The notes: generated by a model not told the origin, from the sequence alone. 10,587 bases of DNA from Alloprevotella tannerae (GCA_015259305.1 JABZGO010000046.1:280-10866), one strand, 5' to 3'. Counted from the first letter of the stretch, positions 1 to 6,936 are shown. Translations and numbers: made by a program.

Positions 1-878
1 ACTTCAGTTCCTTGGGCTTGGGCAATTTTGTAAATCATGCCTTGAAGAGCTTTGCCTGGACCACATTCTGTAAAATCCTTGCACCCATCTGTAATCATGT
101 TTTGAACTTCCTTTGTCCATAACACGCTATGGGTAAGTTGCTGAATGAGATTGTCCTTGATTTCTTCAGGATTAGTATGTACTTTGCCGTCTACATTCTG
201 ATAAACAGGGCAAATAGGTCTCTTAAATTCTGTTGTAGCAATAGCAGCCTCCAACTCCTCTTGCGCGGGCTGCATCAAAGGGCTATGAAAAGCTCCACCT
301 ACAGGTAGGATTAAAGCGCGTTTTGCGCCGGCTTTTTTTAGTTTTTGGCAGGCTTCCTCTATTGCCTGTAAATGACCTGAAATTACTAATTGACCTGGAC
401 AATTAAAGTTAGCAGGAACAACAATATGCCCATCTTTACTTGTTTCAGCACAGACAGCCTCAACTTGCTCATCGGGTAAAGCTATGATCGCAGCCATTGT
501 TCCTGGAGCTGTTTCACAAGCTTTTTGCATAGCCCTTGCGCGAGCTGCAACTAATTTTAATCCATCTTCAAAACTTAAGCAGCGGGCTGCAACCAAAGCT
601 GAAAATTCACCAAGAGAGTGTCCTGCCACTAAATCTGGATTAAATTGTTCACCTAAACAAAGTGCTTTGATGACGCTATGTAAAAAGACCGCAGGTTGTG
701 TAACTTTTGTTTGCTTCAACTCTTCATCTGTTCCATCAAACATTATGTCAGTAATTTTGAAACCAAGAATTTCATTGGCCTTTTCAAAGAATTGCTTAGC
801 AACAGGATGACGCTCATATAGCGGCTTACCCATACCAATAAATTGTGCTCCTTGCCCTGGAAATATAAATGCCTTCAT
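1..878 (-). CDS. fabD: Malonyl-CoA:ACP transacylase FabD (C-terminus cut by window edge)
   Basis: FabD moves malonyl groups from CoA to acyl carrier protein, supplying the extender unit for type II fatty acid synthesis in the cytosol. I read 292 uninterrupted codons from the ATG at 878 to the window edge. Visible signatures are PGQGAQ near the N-terminus (residues 7-12), the nucleophile elbow GHSLGE with Ser88, Arg113 in the AARARAM stretch (the conserved carboxylate-binding Arg), and the catalytic His198 in GAFHSPLM. Family members are about 290-300 residues, so only a few C-terminal codons should be missing. No frameshift was found. The gene is separated by 141 bp from the upstream exported-protein gene and has its own promoter-like sequence, so it is probably an independent unit. 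The identification is secure. Confidence 0.97.
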   Translation of the reverse strand, partial: MKAFIFPGQGAQFIGMGKPLYERHPVAKQFFEKANEILGFKITDIMFDGTDEELKQTKVTQPAVFLHSVIKALCLGEQFNPDLVAGHSLGEFSALVAARCLSFEDGLKLVAARARAMQKACETAPGTMAAIIALPDEQVEAVCAETSKDGHIVVPANFNCPGQLVISGHLQAIEEACQKLKKAGAKRALILPVGGAFHSPLMQPAQEELEAAIATTEFKRPICPVYQNVDGKVHTNPEEIKDNLIQQLTHSVLWTKEVQNMITDGCKDFTECGPGKALQGMIYKIAQAQGTE

Positions 879-948
879 ATCGAATATATTATTTTATATA
901 AGATTATTGTCGACCTTTATTTAATATTAGGTCCACATAAAACTGCCT

Positions 949-980
949 GCAAAGGTAGTAATTTATTATTAGGAATCAGG
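949..980 (-). promoter_or_regulatory. Bacteroidota-type promoter upstream of fabD
   Basis: On the minus strand the -7 element TACCTTTGC (949-957) matches the Bacteroidota consensus TAnnTTTG. A -33-like CCTG (977-980, consensus TTTG) lies 19 bp upstream. This predicts a leader of roughly 65 nt before the fabD ATG. The -7 box is a strong match and the -33 box is weak. No terminator-quality hairpin is visible in this 141-bp gap. Confidence 0.6.
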
Positions 981-1019
981 CTCTTTTGCTACAATATTAT
1001 AGAGTTTGATGGGTTGTCG

Positions 1020-1463
1020 TCATGGTATTAAAGGTGGAGATTTTAAGAGTTCAAAACGTAATTGAGTTGGAATACTCTCTAAGCGTCTTCCAACTGCCTT
1101 TTTTATTAAGTTCTTTCCTATGGCTTTATAATCATAGGTACCATCGGGATTAATTGTTAGCTCAACTTCTTGAGCATCTGCGCCAATGTCATTTACAAAA
1201 CGCAATGTTGCTTTGTTCGCTTGGATTTTATGCGTGACGATCAGCCAAACACCATACAGGTCACTGCTTAAATCACCTTTCAAGTAGCCATTCATTTTTC
1301 CCAAGAAATTATATCCAGGCACTTCTATTGAGGCGTCATAAAGATCTAATACAAGAGAAATGTGATTAGATTTGCAATAAAACTTCCCTTTAAATGGTTG
1401 TTGTGCCTTAATAGAATGTGTTGTGAGCAAGAGGAAGAGGAATAGGATTATGAAAACTCTCAT
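1020..1463 (-). CDS. Small exported hypothetical protein with type I signal peptide
   Basis: I do not recognise a named family with certainty. The 147-residue product starts with a textbook signal peptide: MRVF, a leucine/phenylalanine-rich core (residues 4-14), and a likely cleavage site after SIKA, leaving a mature protein that begins QQPFKG. There is no lipobox Cys at the site, so it is probably soluble periplasmic or loosely envelope-bound rather than a lipoprotein. The mature part has alternating hydrophobic and polar residues that suggest a beta-rich fold, and a single Cys (residue 30). Its ATG overlaps the TGA of the upstream FHA gene (ATGA), indicating translational coupling. It is the last gene of the HU-SPOR/FHA/exported-protein cluster. 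Similar roughly 150-residue proteins of unknown function are common in Bacteroidales, as far as I recall. Confidence 0.8.
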   Translation of the reverse strand: MRVFIILFLFLLLTTHSIKAQQPFKGKFYCKSNHISLVLDLYDASIEVPGYNFLGKMNGYLKGDLSSDLYGVWLIVTHKIQANKATLRFVNDIGADAQEVELTINPDGTYDYKAIGKNLIKKAVGRRLESIPTQLRFELLKSPPLIP

Positions 1464-1960
1464 TCGTCTTTTAACTTAAGGATCATTGTTGCAGCCCCTA
1501 TATTAATTATGTCTCCTTCTTGAAGATGTGCTTGTTCACGAAGCTGCAAAAGTTGATTTTGCAAGAAAGTTCCCGTATTTGAAGGGGCATCTTGTAGCAA
1601 AAAAAGAATCTTTCCATCTTTGTCTTTTTCTGCTGTTATAATGCAATGGGTTGTATCAATACTCGGATCTACTGTTCTAAAGGCAAGATTGGCTTTCGAT
1701 CCTTTAACTGAGCGCCCAATAATGTTCGCACCAAGCATAAGCGGTAAAATTTGCTTAAGCTGAAATGCATTTTCTAAAATTGTAAGATAACCAACGGGAA
1801 TTTCCTTAGAAAGATCTTGATTGTCCTTTGGGTGAGGTAATCTGATCTTGAATTGCTTGTGGCATTCCGTACATTCAAAAACTAGTATTCGTCCTGCTTC
1901 ATATTGGGTTTCGTCAAACAAAATTGTTTGATCACATTTAGGACAACGTATGCGTTTCAT
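1460..1960 (-). CDS. Zinc-ribbon plus FHA domain protein
   Basis: A cytosolic 166-residue protein with two modules. The N-terminus is a zinc ribbon: CPKC (Cys6, Cys9) and CTEC (Cys30, Cys33), the 'MJ0042-like' arrangement common at the start of bacterial regulatory proteins. Residues about 60-164 form a forkhead-associated domain, a fold that normally binds phosphothreonine peptides. It shows IGRS (81-84), DTTH (102-105), a SNTGTF loop (127-132) and the closing GDIINIG strand (149-155). Two usual contact positions differ: Asp102 stands where the SxxH serine is expected, and Thr129 where the NGT asparagine is expected. It lies 5 bp after the HU-SPOR gene and overlaps the next gene by 4 bp. No Ser/Thr kinase is visible in the window. 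It may be a protein-protein adaptor. Domain calls are firm; the role is unknown. Confidence 0.88.
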   Translation of the reverse strand: MKRIRCPKCDQTILFDETQYEAGRILVFECTECHKQFKIRLPHPKDNQDLSKEIPVGYLTILENAFQLKQILPLMLGANIIGRSVKGSKANLAFRTVDPSIDTTHCIITAEKDKDGKILFLLQDAPSNTGTFLQNQLLQLREQAHLQEGDIINIGAATMILKLKDE

Positions 1961-1965
1961 TAATT

Positions 1966-2949
1966 CTAAAGCTTAGGAACTTGTAATATCCAGCCTTGCT
2001 CAAAGCGGAAGTCTTGCTTATGTAGCTTTAATGCTTTTTGCGCTTCTTGAGCCGTTGCGTATTTGCCATAAACAACGCGAGTCATTTTCGATTTAGAGAG
2101 GACATTTCCCTCTTGAAATCCATCAGCTCTAAGTTGCTTTATAAATATATTTGCATTTGTTTTGTTAACAGAAGATGCTAATACTATTGTAAAATACGAT
2201 GTTGCTGTTTTTGCTACTCGTTGGGGCAGAACTTCTCCAATTTGTTTGTTAACTGAAGACTTATCTGTGGTCTGTCTTTTTATCTGACAGAGAGGTGTGG
2301 CTTGCTTTAAATCTGTTTTTTTTATGTGCTCAATCGGAGGAATGATTGCTGCTTGACTTAACAGAGATTTGTTGTTTAGTGTAAACGGATCTCCCCAAAC
2401 TATGACATAACATACAACCGCAATTATTACTGCAGCAAAATAATTGATAAATTCTCTGTTAATAGAAAATGTGTAGTTCTTTTTGTTTGGTTTAGTAGCG
2501 TCTTGCTTTCTGGAATGAATTTGAGCTTCCTTTAATTCTTGAATAGGGAAAGCATCTAATCCGAATAGTTCTGGAGATAATATACCTGAATCAATTGGAT
2601 GAAAAATGTATCGTCCGTCGATATTAAGACTCAATGTGCCGACACCATTTAATTCATAATAGCCATTCTGTAGTAGCTCAGTTTTTAAATTTTGAACAGC
2701 ATCTTCTATCATTTGCATTGTTTCTGTATATGAGGTATCATAAACTTTCATATACGATTGTACTAACAATCCATCGTTTACAGTTAGCTGTGGGTTAAAG
2801 CCAACACTGCGATAGGGGGGCAAGAATAGTTTTTCGTCTTCAACGCAACGTGCCGAGACATATTGCGTCACAAATCCTCCTAAATGCGGCACTATTACGC
2901 ATTTATGTTCTAGAAGAAGATTCTCTATATGTCTGGCAATTTCATTCAT
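1966..2949 (-). CDS. CCDC81-type double-HU, single-span membrane protein with C-terminal SPOR domain
   Basis: A 327-residue predicted inner-membrane protein. Residues 1-58 and about 59-130 look like the paired prokaryotic CCDC81-like HU domains (HU/IHF superfamily). Landmarks are VIVPHLGGFV (18-27), LPPYRSVGFNPQL (43-55) and the second-domain turn LNGVGTLSL (100-108). A basic stretch (R147-K157) precedes one hydrophobic span (about 169-186), so the HU part should be cytosolic. After a polar linker, residues about 250-326 resemble a SPOR domain (YFTIVLASS, then alternating strands and helices ending WILQV). SPOR domains bind denuded peptidoglycan glycan strands at division sites. The predicted role is a DNA-to-septal-wall tether. 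I choose the ATG at 2949; the frame also opens at a TTG three codons upstream, inside the promoter-like element. DNA binding by this particular protein is inferred from the fold. Confidence 0.88.
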   Translation of the reverse strand: MNEIARHIENLLLEHKCVIVPHLGGFVTQYVSARCVEDEKLFLPPYRSVGFNPQLTVNDGLLVQSYMKVYDTSYTETMQMIEDAVQNLKTELLQNGYYELNGVGTLSLNIDGRYIFHPIDSGILSPELFGLDAFPIQELKEAQIHSRKQDATKPNKKNYTFSINREFINYFAAVIIAVVCYVIVWGDPFTLNNKSLLSQAAIIPPIEHIKKTDLKQATPLCQIKRQTTDKSSVNKQIGEVLPQRVAKTATSYFTIVLASSVNKTNANIFIKQLRADGFQEGNVLSKSKMTRVVYGKYATAQEAQKALKLHKQDFRFEQGWILQVPKL

Positions 2950-2954
2950 AGACT

Positions 2955-2987
2955 GCAAAAATAAGGATTATTCTTGAATTTTCCGAA
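2955..2987 (-). promoter_or_regulatory. Possible promoter immediately before the HU-SPOR start
   Basis: Minus strand -7 box TATTTTTGC (2955-2963) fits TAnnTTTG, with TTCG (2984-2987) 20 bp upstream as a one-mismatch -33 element. The G of the -7 box ends only 6 nt before the ATG, so transcription would begin at or next to the start codon, giving a leaderless or nearly leaderless message. The 140-bp gap before this gene makes an internal promoter reasonable, but A/T-rich sequence can match by chance. Confidence 0.42.
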
Positions 2988-3078
2988 GACAAAAACATAC
3001 TTATTGTAGATCCAATACGAGCATTTCTTAGAGGTAGAATGCTAATGGGCTGATTTGTAGACAGGAGAGATAAAGAAG

Positions 3079-3098
3079 AAAAAGTTATATTACTTTTT
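3079..3098 (-). terminator. Weak A/T-rich hairpin at the end of the HU-LysM gene
   Basis: On the minus strand AAAAAGT, a 6-nt loop and ACTTTTT form a perfect 7-bp stem that contains the stop codon of the HU-LysM gene and continues into a T-rich run. Only one G-C pair supports it, so it is a poor intrinsic terminator by thermodynamics. It could attenuate read-through between the HU-LysM and HU-SPOR genes. Confidence 0.25.
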
Positions 3099-4349
3099 AA
3101 TTGTTCGCTTCCTAAGCTTAGGCAACTTAAGTTTCGTTCCAATTGGAACTAAGTCTGGGTTTTTTAGCTGATTGAAAGTGAAAATGTAGATAGCATAAGA
3201 CTTATCACCATATATACCCTTGGCTAAATGGTAAATGGTTTCTCCTTTCTTTAGTTCGTGGATTGATAATGTCCCTATAATTTGAAAACGTCCATTTGGC
3301 AGTTGTGGATAGACTTTATCATAATTGATAGTATCTGCTTCTGTTGTAGTATTTATTCTTTGGTTCCTATTTTCCACCTTTTCTGCCTTCATTTGTGATG
3401 AGGAATAAGTCGTGACAACTGTCTTTCTTTTCCCATCTACAGGCTTAGATTTTTGTTCAGCTTTTTCGCAGGGGCAAAACCATCGATAATAGCCAGCATA
3501 ATAGCAGAATGTGGATTGTAGAATGAAAATTGAGGAGATAAAAAAACACTTTATTAAAAACCTTTTTCGCTGTGACAGGTTGTCTCGACTTGAAGATTCT
3601 GCCTCCTGATCGTCTGGTTGATTAACATTCCTCACCTCTTCTTCATTTTCTTGAGATAGAGCTTGTGAGTCCTTCAAAGGCTGCTCAGGCTTATTAGGTT
3701 CAATAGCTATAGGCTGAGAAGAGGGTGTTTGAGTGGGAGTATGAGGAGGGGTGACTATTTCAATTTTGTGTAATTCTTTATACTCAAGATTCTGAATGGG
3801 AGAGCCCGTGATTTCTTTCTCTTGTTCAATTCTTTCATTAAGAAAAAAAGAATCTTCTTCTTGGAGGTCAGATGAATCAACTGATTCTTTTTTGTGGAGA
3901 TTATTCTCAATCTTATTTTGTGATTTCTGATCTAGGTTAAGTATCGATTCATGGATTGGGGATTGAGTCGTACTAATTTCTTGGTCTATTTTGGCCTCTG
4001 CCTTTGTCAATTCCTCGTCTGTTGTCTCATCTTGAAGAGTGATTGTTTGAAAATCGGCAAAAGGCTTATTGATTAAATCCTTAAGTTGACTATCTGGTAC
4101 GAAAGATAATCTAGAGTGACTATCAATTCTAAATCTTTCTCCTGTGTTGATGTTTATACTTTCTCGATCGTTGACCGTTATAACTTTAAAGATTCCGAAA
4201 CCCTTTATTTTCACAAAGCTTTCGTGTGTCAGTTCTTCTTCTATAAGGTCAAAGAAAGCCCTACAGAATGCTTCTGCTTTCTTTTTCGAAATATTGGCCC
4301 GTAGTGCAAAGGTGTCAGCTACTTCTTGTAGCAGCAACTTTCTGTTCAT
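3090..4349 (-). CDS. HU-domain, single-span membrane protein with C-terminal LysM domain
   Basis: A 419-residue protein with four parts. Residues 1-95 are an HU/IHF fold (helical pair, then VKIKGFGIFKV at 46-56 and NTGERFRI at 68-75). Residues about 96-260 are a low-complexity linker rich in Glu, Gln, Ser and Pro. Residues about 265-285 are one hydrophobic span, preceded by QRKR, which by the positive-inside rule puts HU in the cytosol. Residues 362-410 form a LysM module (KKGETIYHLAKGIYGDKS and LVPIGTKLKLP), a peptidoglycan N-acetylglucosamine binder. A cysteine-rich patch (C268, C282, C292, C294) surrounds the periplasmic exit. The HU arm lacks the usual Asn-Pro and reads ININTG. The gene begins 9 bp after the free HU gene, in the ftsY-rimO-HU operon. 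The predicted role is a nucleoid-to-wall tether; architecture is firm, function is inferred. Confidence 0.9.
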   Translation of the reverse strand: MNRKLLLQEVADTFALRANISKKKAEAFCRAFFDLIEEELTHESFVKIKGFGIFKVITVNDRESININTGERFRIDSHSRLSFVPDSQLKDLINKPFADFQTITLQDETTDEELTKAEAKIDQEISTTQSPIHESILNLDQKSQNKIENNLHKKESVDSSDLQEEDSFFLNERIEQEKEITGSPIQNLEYKELHKIEIVTPPHTPTQTPSSQPIAIEPNKPEQPLKDSQALSQENEEEVRNVNQPDDQEAESSSRDNLSQRKRFLIKCFFISSIFILQSTFCYYAGYYRWFCPCEKAEQKSKPVDGKRKTVVTTYSSSQMKAEKVENRNQRINTTTEADTINYDKVYPQLPNGRFQIIGTLSIHELKKGETIYHLAKGIYGDKSYAIYIFTFNQLKNPDLVPIGTKLKLPKLRKRTIKK

Positions 4350-4358
4350 CGCTTTCTA

Positions 4359-4631
4359 TTATTTGATTTTATCTTTTAGTATATTACTCGGTTTAAAACT
4401 CAAAGCCAATTTTGGAGGGACAAGCATGCGTTGTTTATTCGTAGGGTTAGTTACAATCCTTTCTAACTTTTTCTTTACCTCAAAAGTGCCAAAGCCTTGA
4501 AGTGAAAGACTATCTCCCTCTTCCAGACTTTCTGCAAATACGGTAGAAAATATTGAGGCTAACCTTTGAGTTTCTTTAGCCTTCTCATCCAATTTCGTTG
4601 CTAAATCAGCTATAAACTCCTTATTGTTCAT
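4359..4631 (-). CDS. HU/IHF-family nucleoid DNA-binding protein
   Basis: A complete, single-domain 90-residue HU, the family's usual length. The N-terminal helical dimerisation part (1-40) is followed by the signature SLQGFGTFEV (residues 43-52) and the beta-arm ERIVTNPTNKQR with Asn62-Pro63, the tip proline that intercalates and kinks DNA in HU and IHF. The C-terminal helix is SNILKDKIK. HU dimers bend and compact DNA in the nucleoid. The chosen ATG lies inside the end of rimO, the two frames overlapping by 11 nt, so expression is probably coupled to rimO. An upstream in-frame ATG would add 18 residues that do not resemble HU. It probably forms homodimers; pairing with the HU domain of the next gene is possible but not shown. 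Confidence 0.94.
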   Translation of the reverse strand: MNNKEFIADLATKLDEKAKETQRLASIFSTVFAESLEEGDSLSLQGFGTFEVKKKLERIVTNPTNKQRMLVPPKLALSFKPSNILKDKIK

Positions 4632-5916
4632 GTTGCGTTGTTCCGTATAAATCGTAATCCGTGGCATTTTGAATGAGTACATCATAAAATTTGCCTATTT
4701 GTAAGTTCTCAGCTTTATTAATGTATACTTCTCCATCAACTTCTGGAGAGTCGTCAGCTGTGCGTCCAATATAATAGTCACCTTCTTTTTTATCTATAAT
4801 TGTTTTCAGAACAGAACCGATTAACTCTTGATTGAGTTCTTCGGAAATCCCTCTTTGTAGTTTCATCAAGCGGTCTAAACGTTCTTGTTTAACATTTTCA
4901 GGTACATCGTCTTTATAGTGGTTGGCTGCATAAGTTCCTTCTTCTTCACAGTAAACAAATGCTCCCAATCGATTGAAGCGAGTTTCCTTTACAAATTGCA
5001 GCAATTCTTCAAAGTCTTCATCTGTTTCTCCAGGGAAACCTAAAAGCAGTGTTGTGCGAATGCATATATCGGGTACTTTTTCTCGCATTTTGCGGATTAA
5101 GTCTATTGTCTCTTGCTTTGTGACGTGACGATGCATGCGTTGTAAAACATTGTCGCTGATATGCTGTAATGCTATGTCGAGATAATTGCAAATATTATCA
5201 TGTTTGCTAATCACTTCCAATAGAGAATCCGGAAATTGATTAGGGTAAGCATAATGTAGACGCACCCATTCTACACCGGGAGTCTCTGCAATCTTTTCTA
5301 CTAATTCAGCGATGCGTTGCTTATGATATAAGTCTACACCATAATAGGTTAATTCCTGTTCAATAATTTGGAACTCTTTTACACCTTGATCAACGAGAGT
5401 GCGAACTTCAGCTAAGATATCCTCTATCGGCCTGCTTATATGTCTTCCCGTTATTAAAGGTATAGCACAATAAGCGCATTTGCGGTCGCATCCTTCTGCA
5501 ATTTTTAGATACGCATAATGAGGTGGTGTTGTGATCTGGCGTTCGTTGGCAGAACGGAAGTCATAACGTTGACTTAGTTCTTTGAGTAATTGATTCCAGT
5601 CAAATTTACCGTAGAATTTATCTACTTGCGGAATTTCTTTCTGCAATTCAGACATATAACGCTCCGAGAGACATCCCATTACATAGACTTGCTTCAAGTT
5701 TCCAACCTCTTTTTGCTGACACAATTCTAATATAACATTGATGCTTTCTTCTTTTGCCGCCGCAATGAATCCGCAAGTGTTCACTACAGCAATTCCCCCG
5801 TGCGTTTGCTCGGGGTTATGATAAGTAGTAAAACCATGTGCTTCAAATTGGTGAAGCAGCCGTTCTGAATCGACCAAATTTTTGGAACATCCCAAGGTGA
5901 GAATATCTACGTTCAT
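4621..5916 (-). CDS. rimO: Ribosomal protein S12 methylthiotransferase RimO
   Basis: RimO is a radical-SAM enzyme with two iron-sulfur clusters that adds a methylthio group to the conserved aspartate of ribosomal protein S12. All three parts are present in 431 residues. The N-terminal UPF0004 domain has cluster ligands Cys10, Cys48 (VNTCGF) and Cys82 (MGCLSER). The radical-SAM core has Cys143-x3-Cys147-x2-Cys150 in EGCDRKCAYC. The C-terminal TRAM domain (about 365-427) holds the DSPEVDGEVY stretch (389-398) typical of RimO rather than MiaB. SPR after the CxxxCxxC and LLGFPGET (291-298) are also in place. The ATG is 1 nt after the ftsY stop, with GGAGAG located 8 nt upstream; starting seven codons earlier would place codons inside ftsY. 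Glu186 in IIEQELTYYG is a variant of the usual small residue. Confidence 0.96.
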   Translation of the reverse strand: MNVDILTLGCSKNLVDSERLLHQFEAHGFTTYHNPEQTHGGIAVVNTCGFIAAAKEESINVILELCQQKEVGNLKQVYVMGCLSERYMSELQKEIPQVDKFYGKFDWNQLLKELSQRYDFRSANERQITTPPHYAYLKIAEGCDRKCAYCAIPLITGRHISRPIEDILAEVRTLVDQGVKEFQIIEQELTYYGVDLYHKQRIAELVEKIAETPGVEWVRLHYAYPNQFPDSLLEVISKHDNICNYLDIALQHISDNVLQRMHRHVTKQETIDLIRKMREKVPDICIRTTLLLGFPGETDEDFEELLQFVKETRFNRLGAFVYCEEEGTYAANHYKDDVPENVKQERLDRLMKLQRGISEELNQELIGSVLKTIIDKKEGDYYIGRTADDSPEVDGEVYINKAENLQIGKFYDVLIQNATDYDLYGTTQHEQ

Positions 5917-5917
5917 C

Positions 5918-6883
5918 TTATTTCTCTCCTGTATCAAATAAACTTTCTACAAAATCTGTTTTGTTGAATGGCTGAAGATCTTGCATTCGTTCTCCTAATC
6001 CGATATAACGAACGGGCACTTTTAATTGATGAGAGATTCCTAAGACAACGCCACCTTTTGCTGTGCCGTCTAACTTTGTAATGGCGAGACTTGTAACATC
6101 TGTAGCCTTAATAAACTGTTTGGCTTGCTCGAATGCATTCTGACCTGTACTGCCATCTAATACAAGTAAGACTTCGTCGGGTGCTTCCGGAATTACTTTC
6201 TGAATGACTTTCTTTATTTTAGTCAATTCATTCATTAAGTTTACCTTGTTGTGAAGTCGTCCGGCCGTATCAATTAATACGACATCTGCATTATTGGCTT
6301 TTGCCGAACTGAGGGTGTCGTAAGCAACGCTAGCAGGATCGCTACCCATTTGCTGTTTGATAACGGGGACTCCGATTCTTTCGCCCCAAATGCACAATTG
6401 TTCGACGGCTGCTGCGCGGAATGTATCTGCTGCGCCTAAATATACGCGCTTTCCTTCTTGTTTAAAATGGTAGGCCAACTTGCCAATAGTCGTTGTTTTG
6501 CCCACACCGTTTACGCCAACTACGAGAATGACATAAGGACGTCCGTTTTCGGGGATAATAAAGCCTTCATCTTCGTTATTTCCGCTTTCAGTAAGGAGTG
6601 ATGAAACCTCATCTCTCAACAGCTTATTCAATTCAGATGTTGTCACGTATTTAGCGCGTGCAACGCGATCTTCTATTCGGCGAATGATGTCGACGGTCGT
6701 TTCTACGCCTACATCTGAAGAGATGAGCGCATCCTCCAAATCATCTAAAACCTCATCGTCGACTTTTGACTTTCCGACTACGATGCGTGCAAGTTTATTA
6801 AAGACATTTGTCTTTGTCTTTTCAAGTCCTGCATCCAGAACCTCTTTTTTTTCTTTTTTGGAAAATAGATTGAAGAATCCCAT
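5918..6883 (-). CDS. ftsY: Signal recognition particle receptor FtsY
   Basis: FtsY is the SRP-type GTPase that docks ribosome-nascent-chain/SRP complexes at the inner membrane so that membrane proteins reach the Sec translocon. The 321-residue protein has a short basic N-terminus (MGFFNLFSKKEKK) instead of the long acidic A domain of E. coli, an N helical domain to about residue 110, and a G domain. G motifs: GVNGVGKT (123-130), DTFRAAA (153-159), DTAGR (205-209), TKLDG (269-273) and the closing GLGE (295-298). I choose the ATG at 6883 because the protein then begins with the family-typical MGFF and because an upstream in-frame ATG would sit in the -7 promoter box. It is the first gene of the operon with rimO, HU and HU-LysM. 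Confidence 0.97.
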   Translation of the reverse strand: MGFFNLFSKKEKKEVLDAGLEKTKTNVFNKLARIVVGKSKVDDEVLDDLEDALISSDVGVETTVDIIRRIEDRVARAKYVTTSELNKLLRDEVSSLLTESGNNEDEGFIIPENGRPYVILVVGVNGVGKTTTIGKLAYHFKQEGKRVYLGAADTFRAAAVEQLCIWGERIGVPVIKQQMGSDPASVAYDTLSSAKANNADVVLIDTAGRLHNKVNLMNELTKIKKVIQKVIPEAPDEVLLVLDGSTGQNAFEQAKQFIKATDVTSLAITKLDGTAKGGVVLGISHQLKVPVRYIGLGERMQDLQPFNKTDFVESLFDTGEK

Positions 6884-6900
6884 AGCTATGTTTTCTTGGT

Positions 6901-6933
6901 GCAAACTTACGAATTTATTTTCGTATTTGCAGA
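6901..6933 (-). promoter_or_regulatory. Promoter of the ftsY-rimO-HU operon
   Basis: Minus strand TAAGTTTGC (6901-6909) matches the Bacteroidota -7 consensus, and TCTG (6930-6933) is a one-mismatch -33 element at exactly 20 bp. It starts within a few bases of the upstream operon's terminator, so the ftsY operon is insulated and separately initiated. The predicted leader is only about 15 nt. Confidence 0.6.
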
Positions 6934-6936
6934 TAT

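Noticed and set aside
484..810. Open frame on the plus strand opposite fabD
   Set aside because: It lies entirely antisense to an intact fabD frame with active-site motifs, and its translation looks like no protein family.
843..1031. Plus-strand open frame across the fabD start and the gap beside it
   Set aside because: It is antisense to the fabD start and promoter; the composition is low-complexity and there is no recognisable product.
2942..3142. 66-residue minus-strand frame between the HU-LysM and HU-SPOR genes
   Set aside because: It overlaps the end of HU-LysM and the start of HU-SPOR in another frame and shows no domain or conserved-looking pattern.
6884..6904. Upstream start for ftsY adding MHQENIA
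   Set aside because: The codons overlap the -7 promoter element, and the family typically starts MGFF, at 6883.
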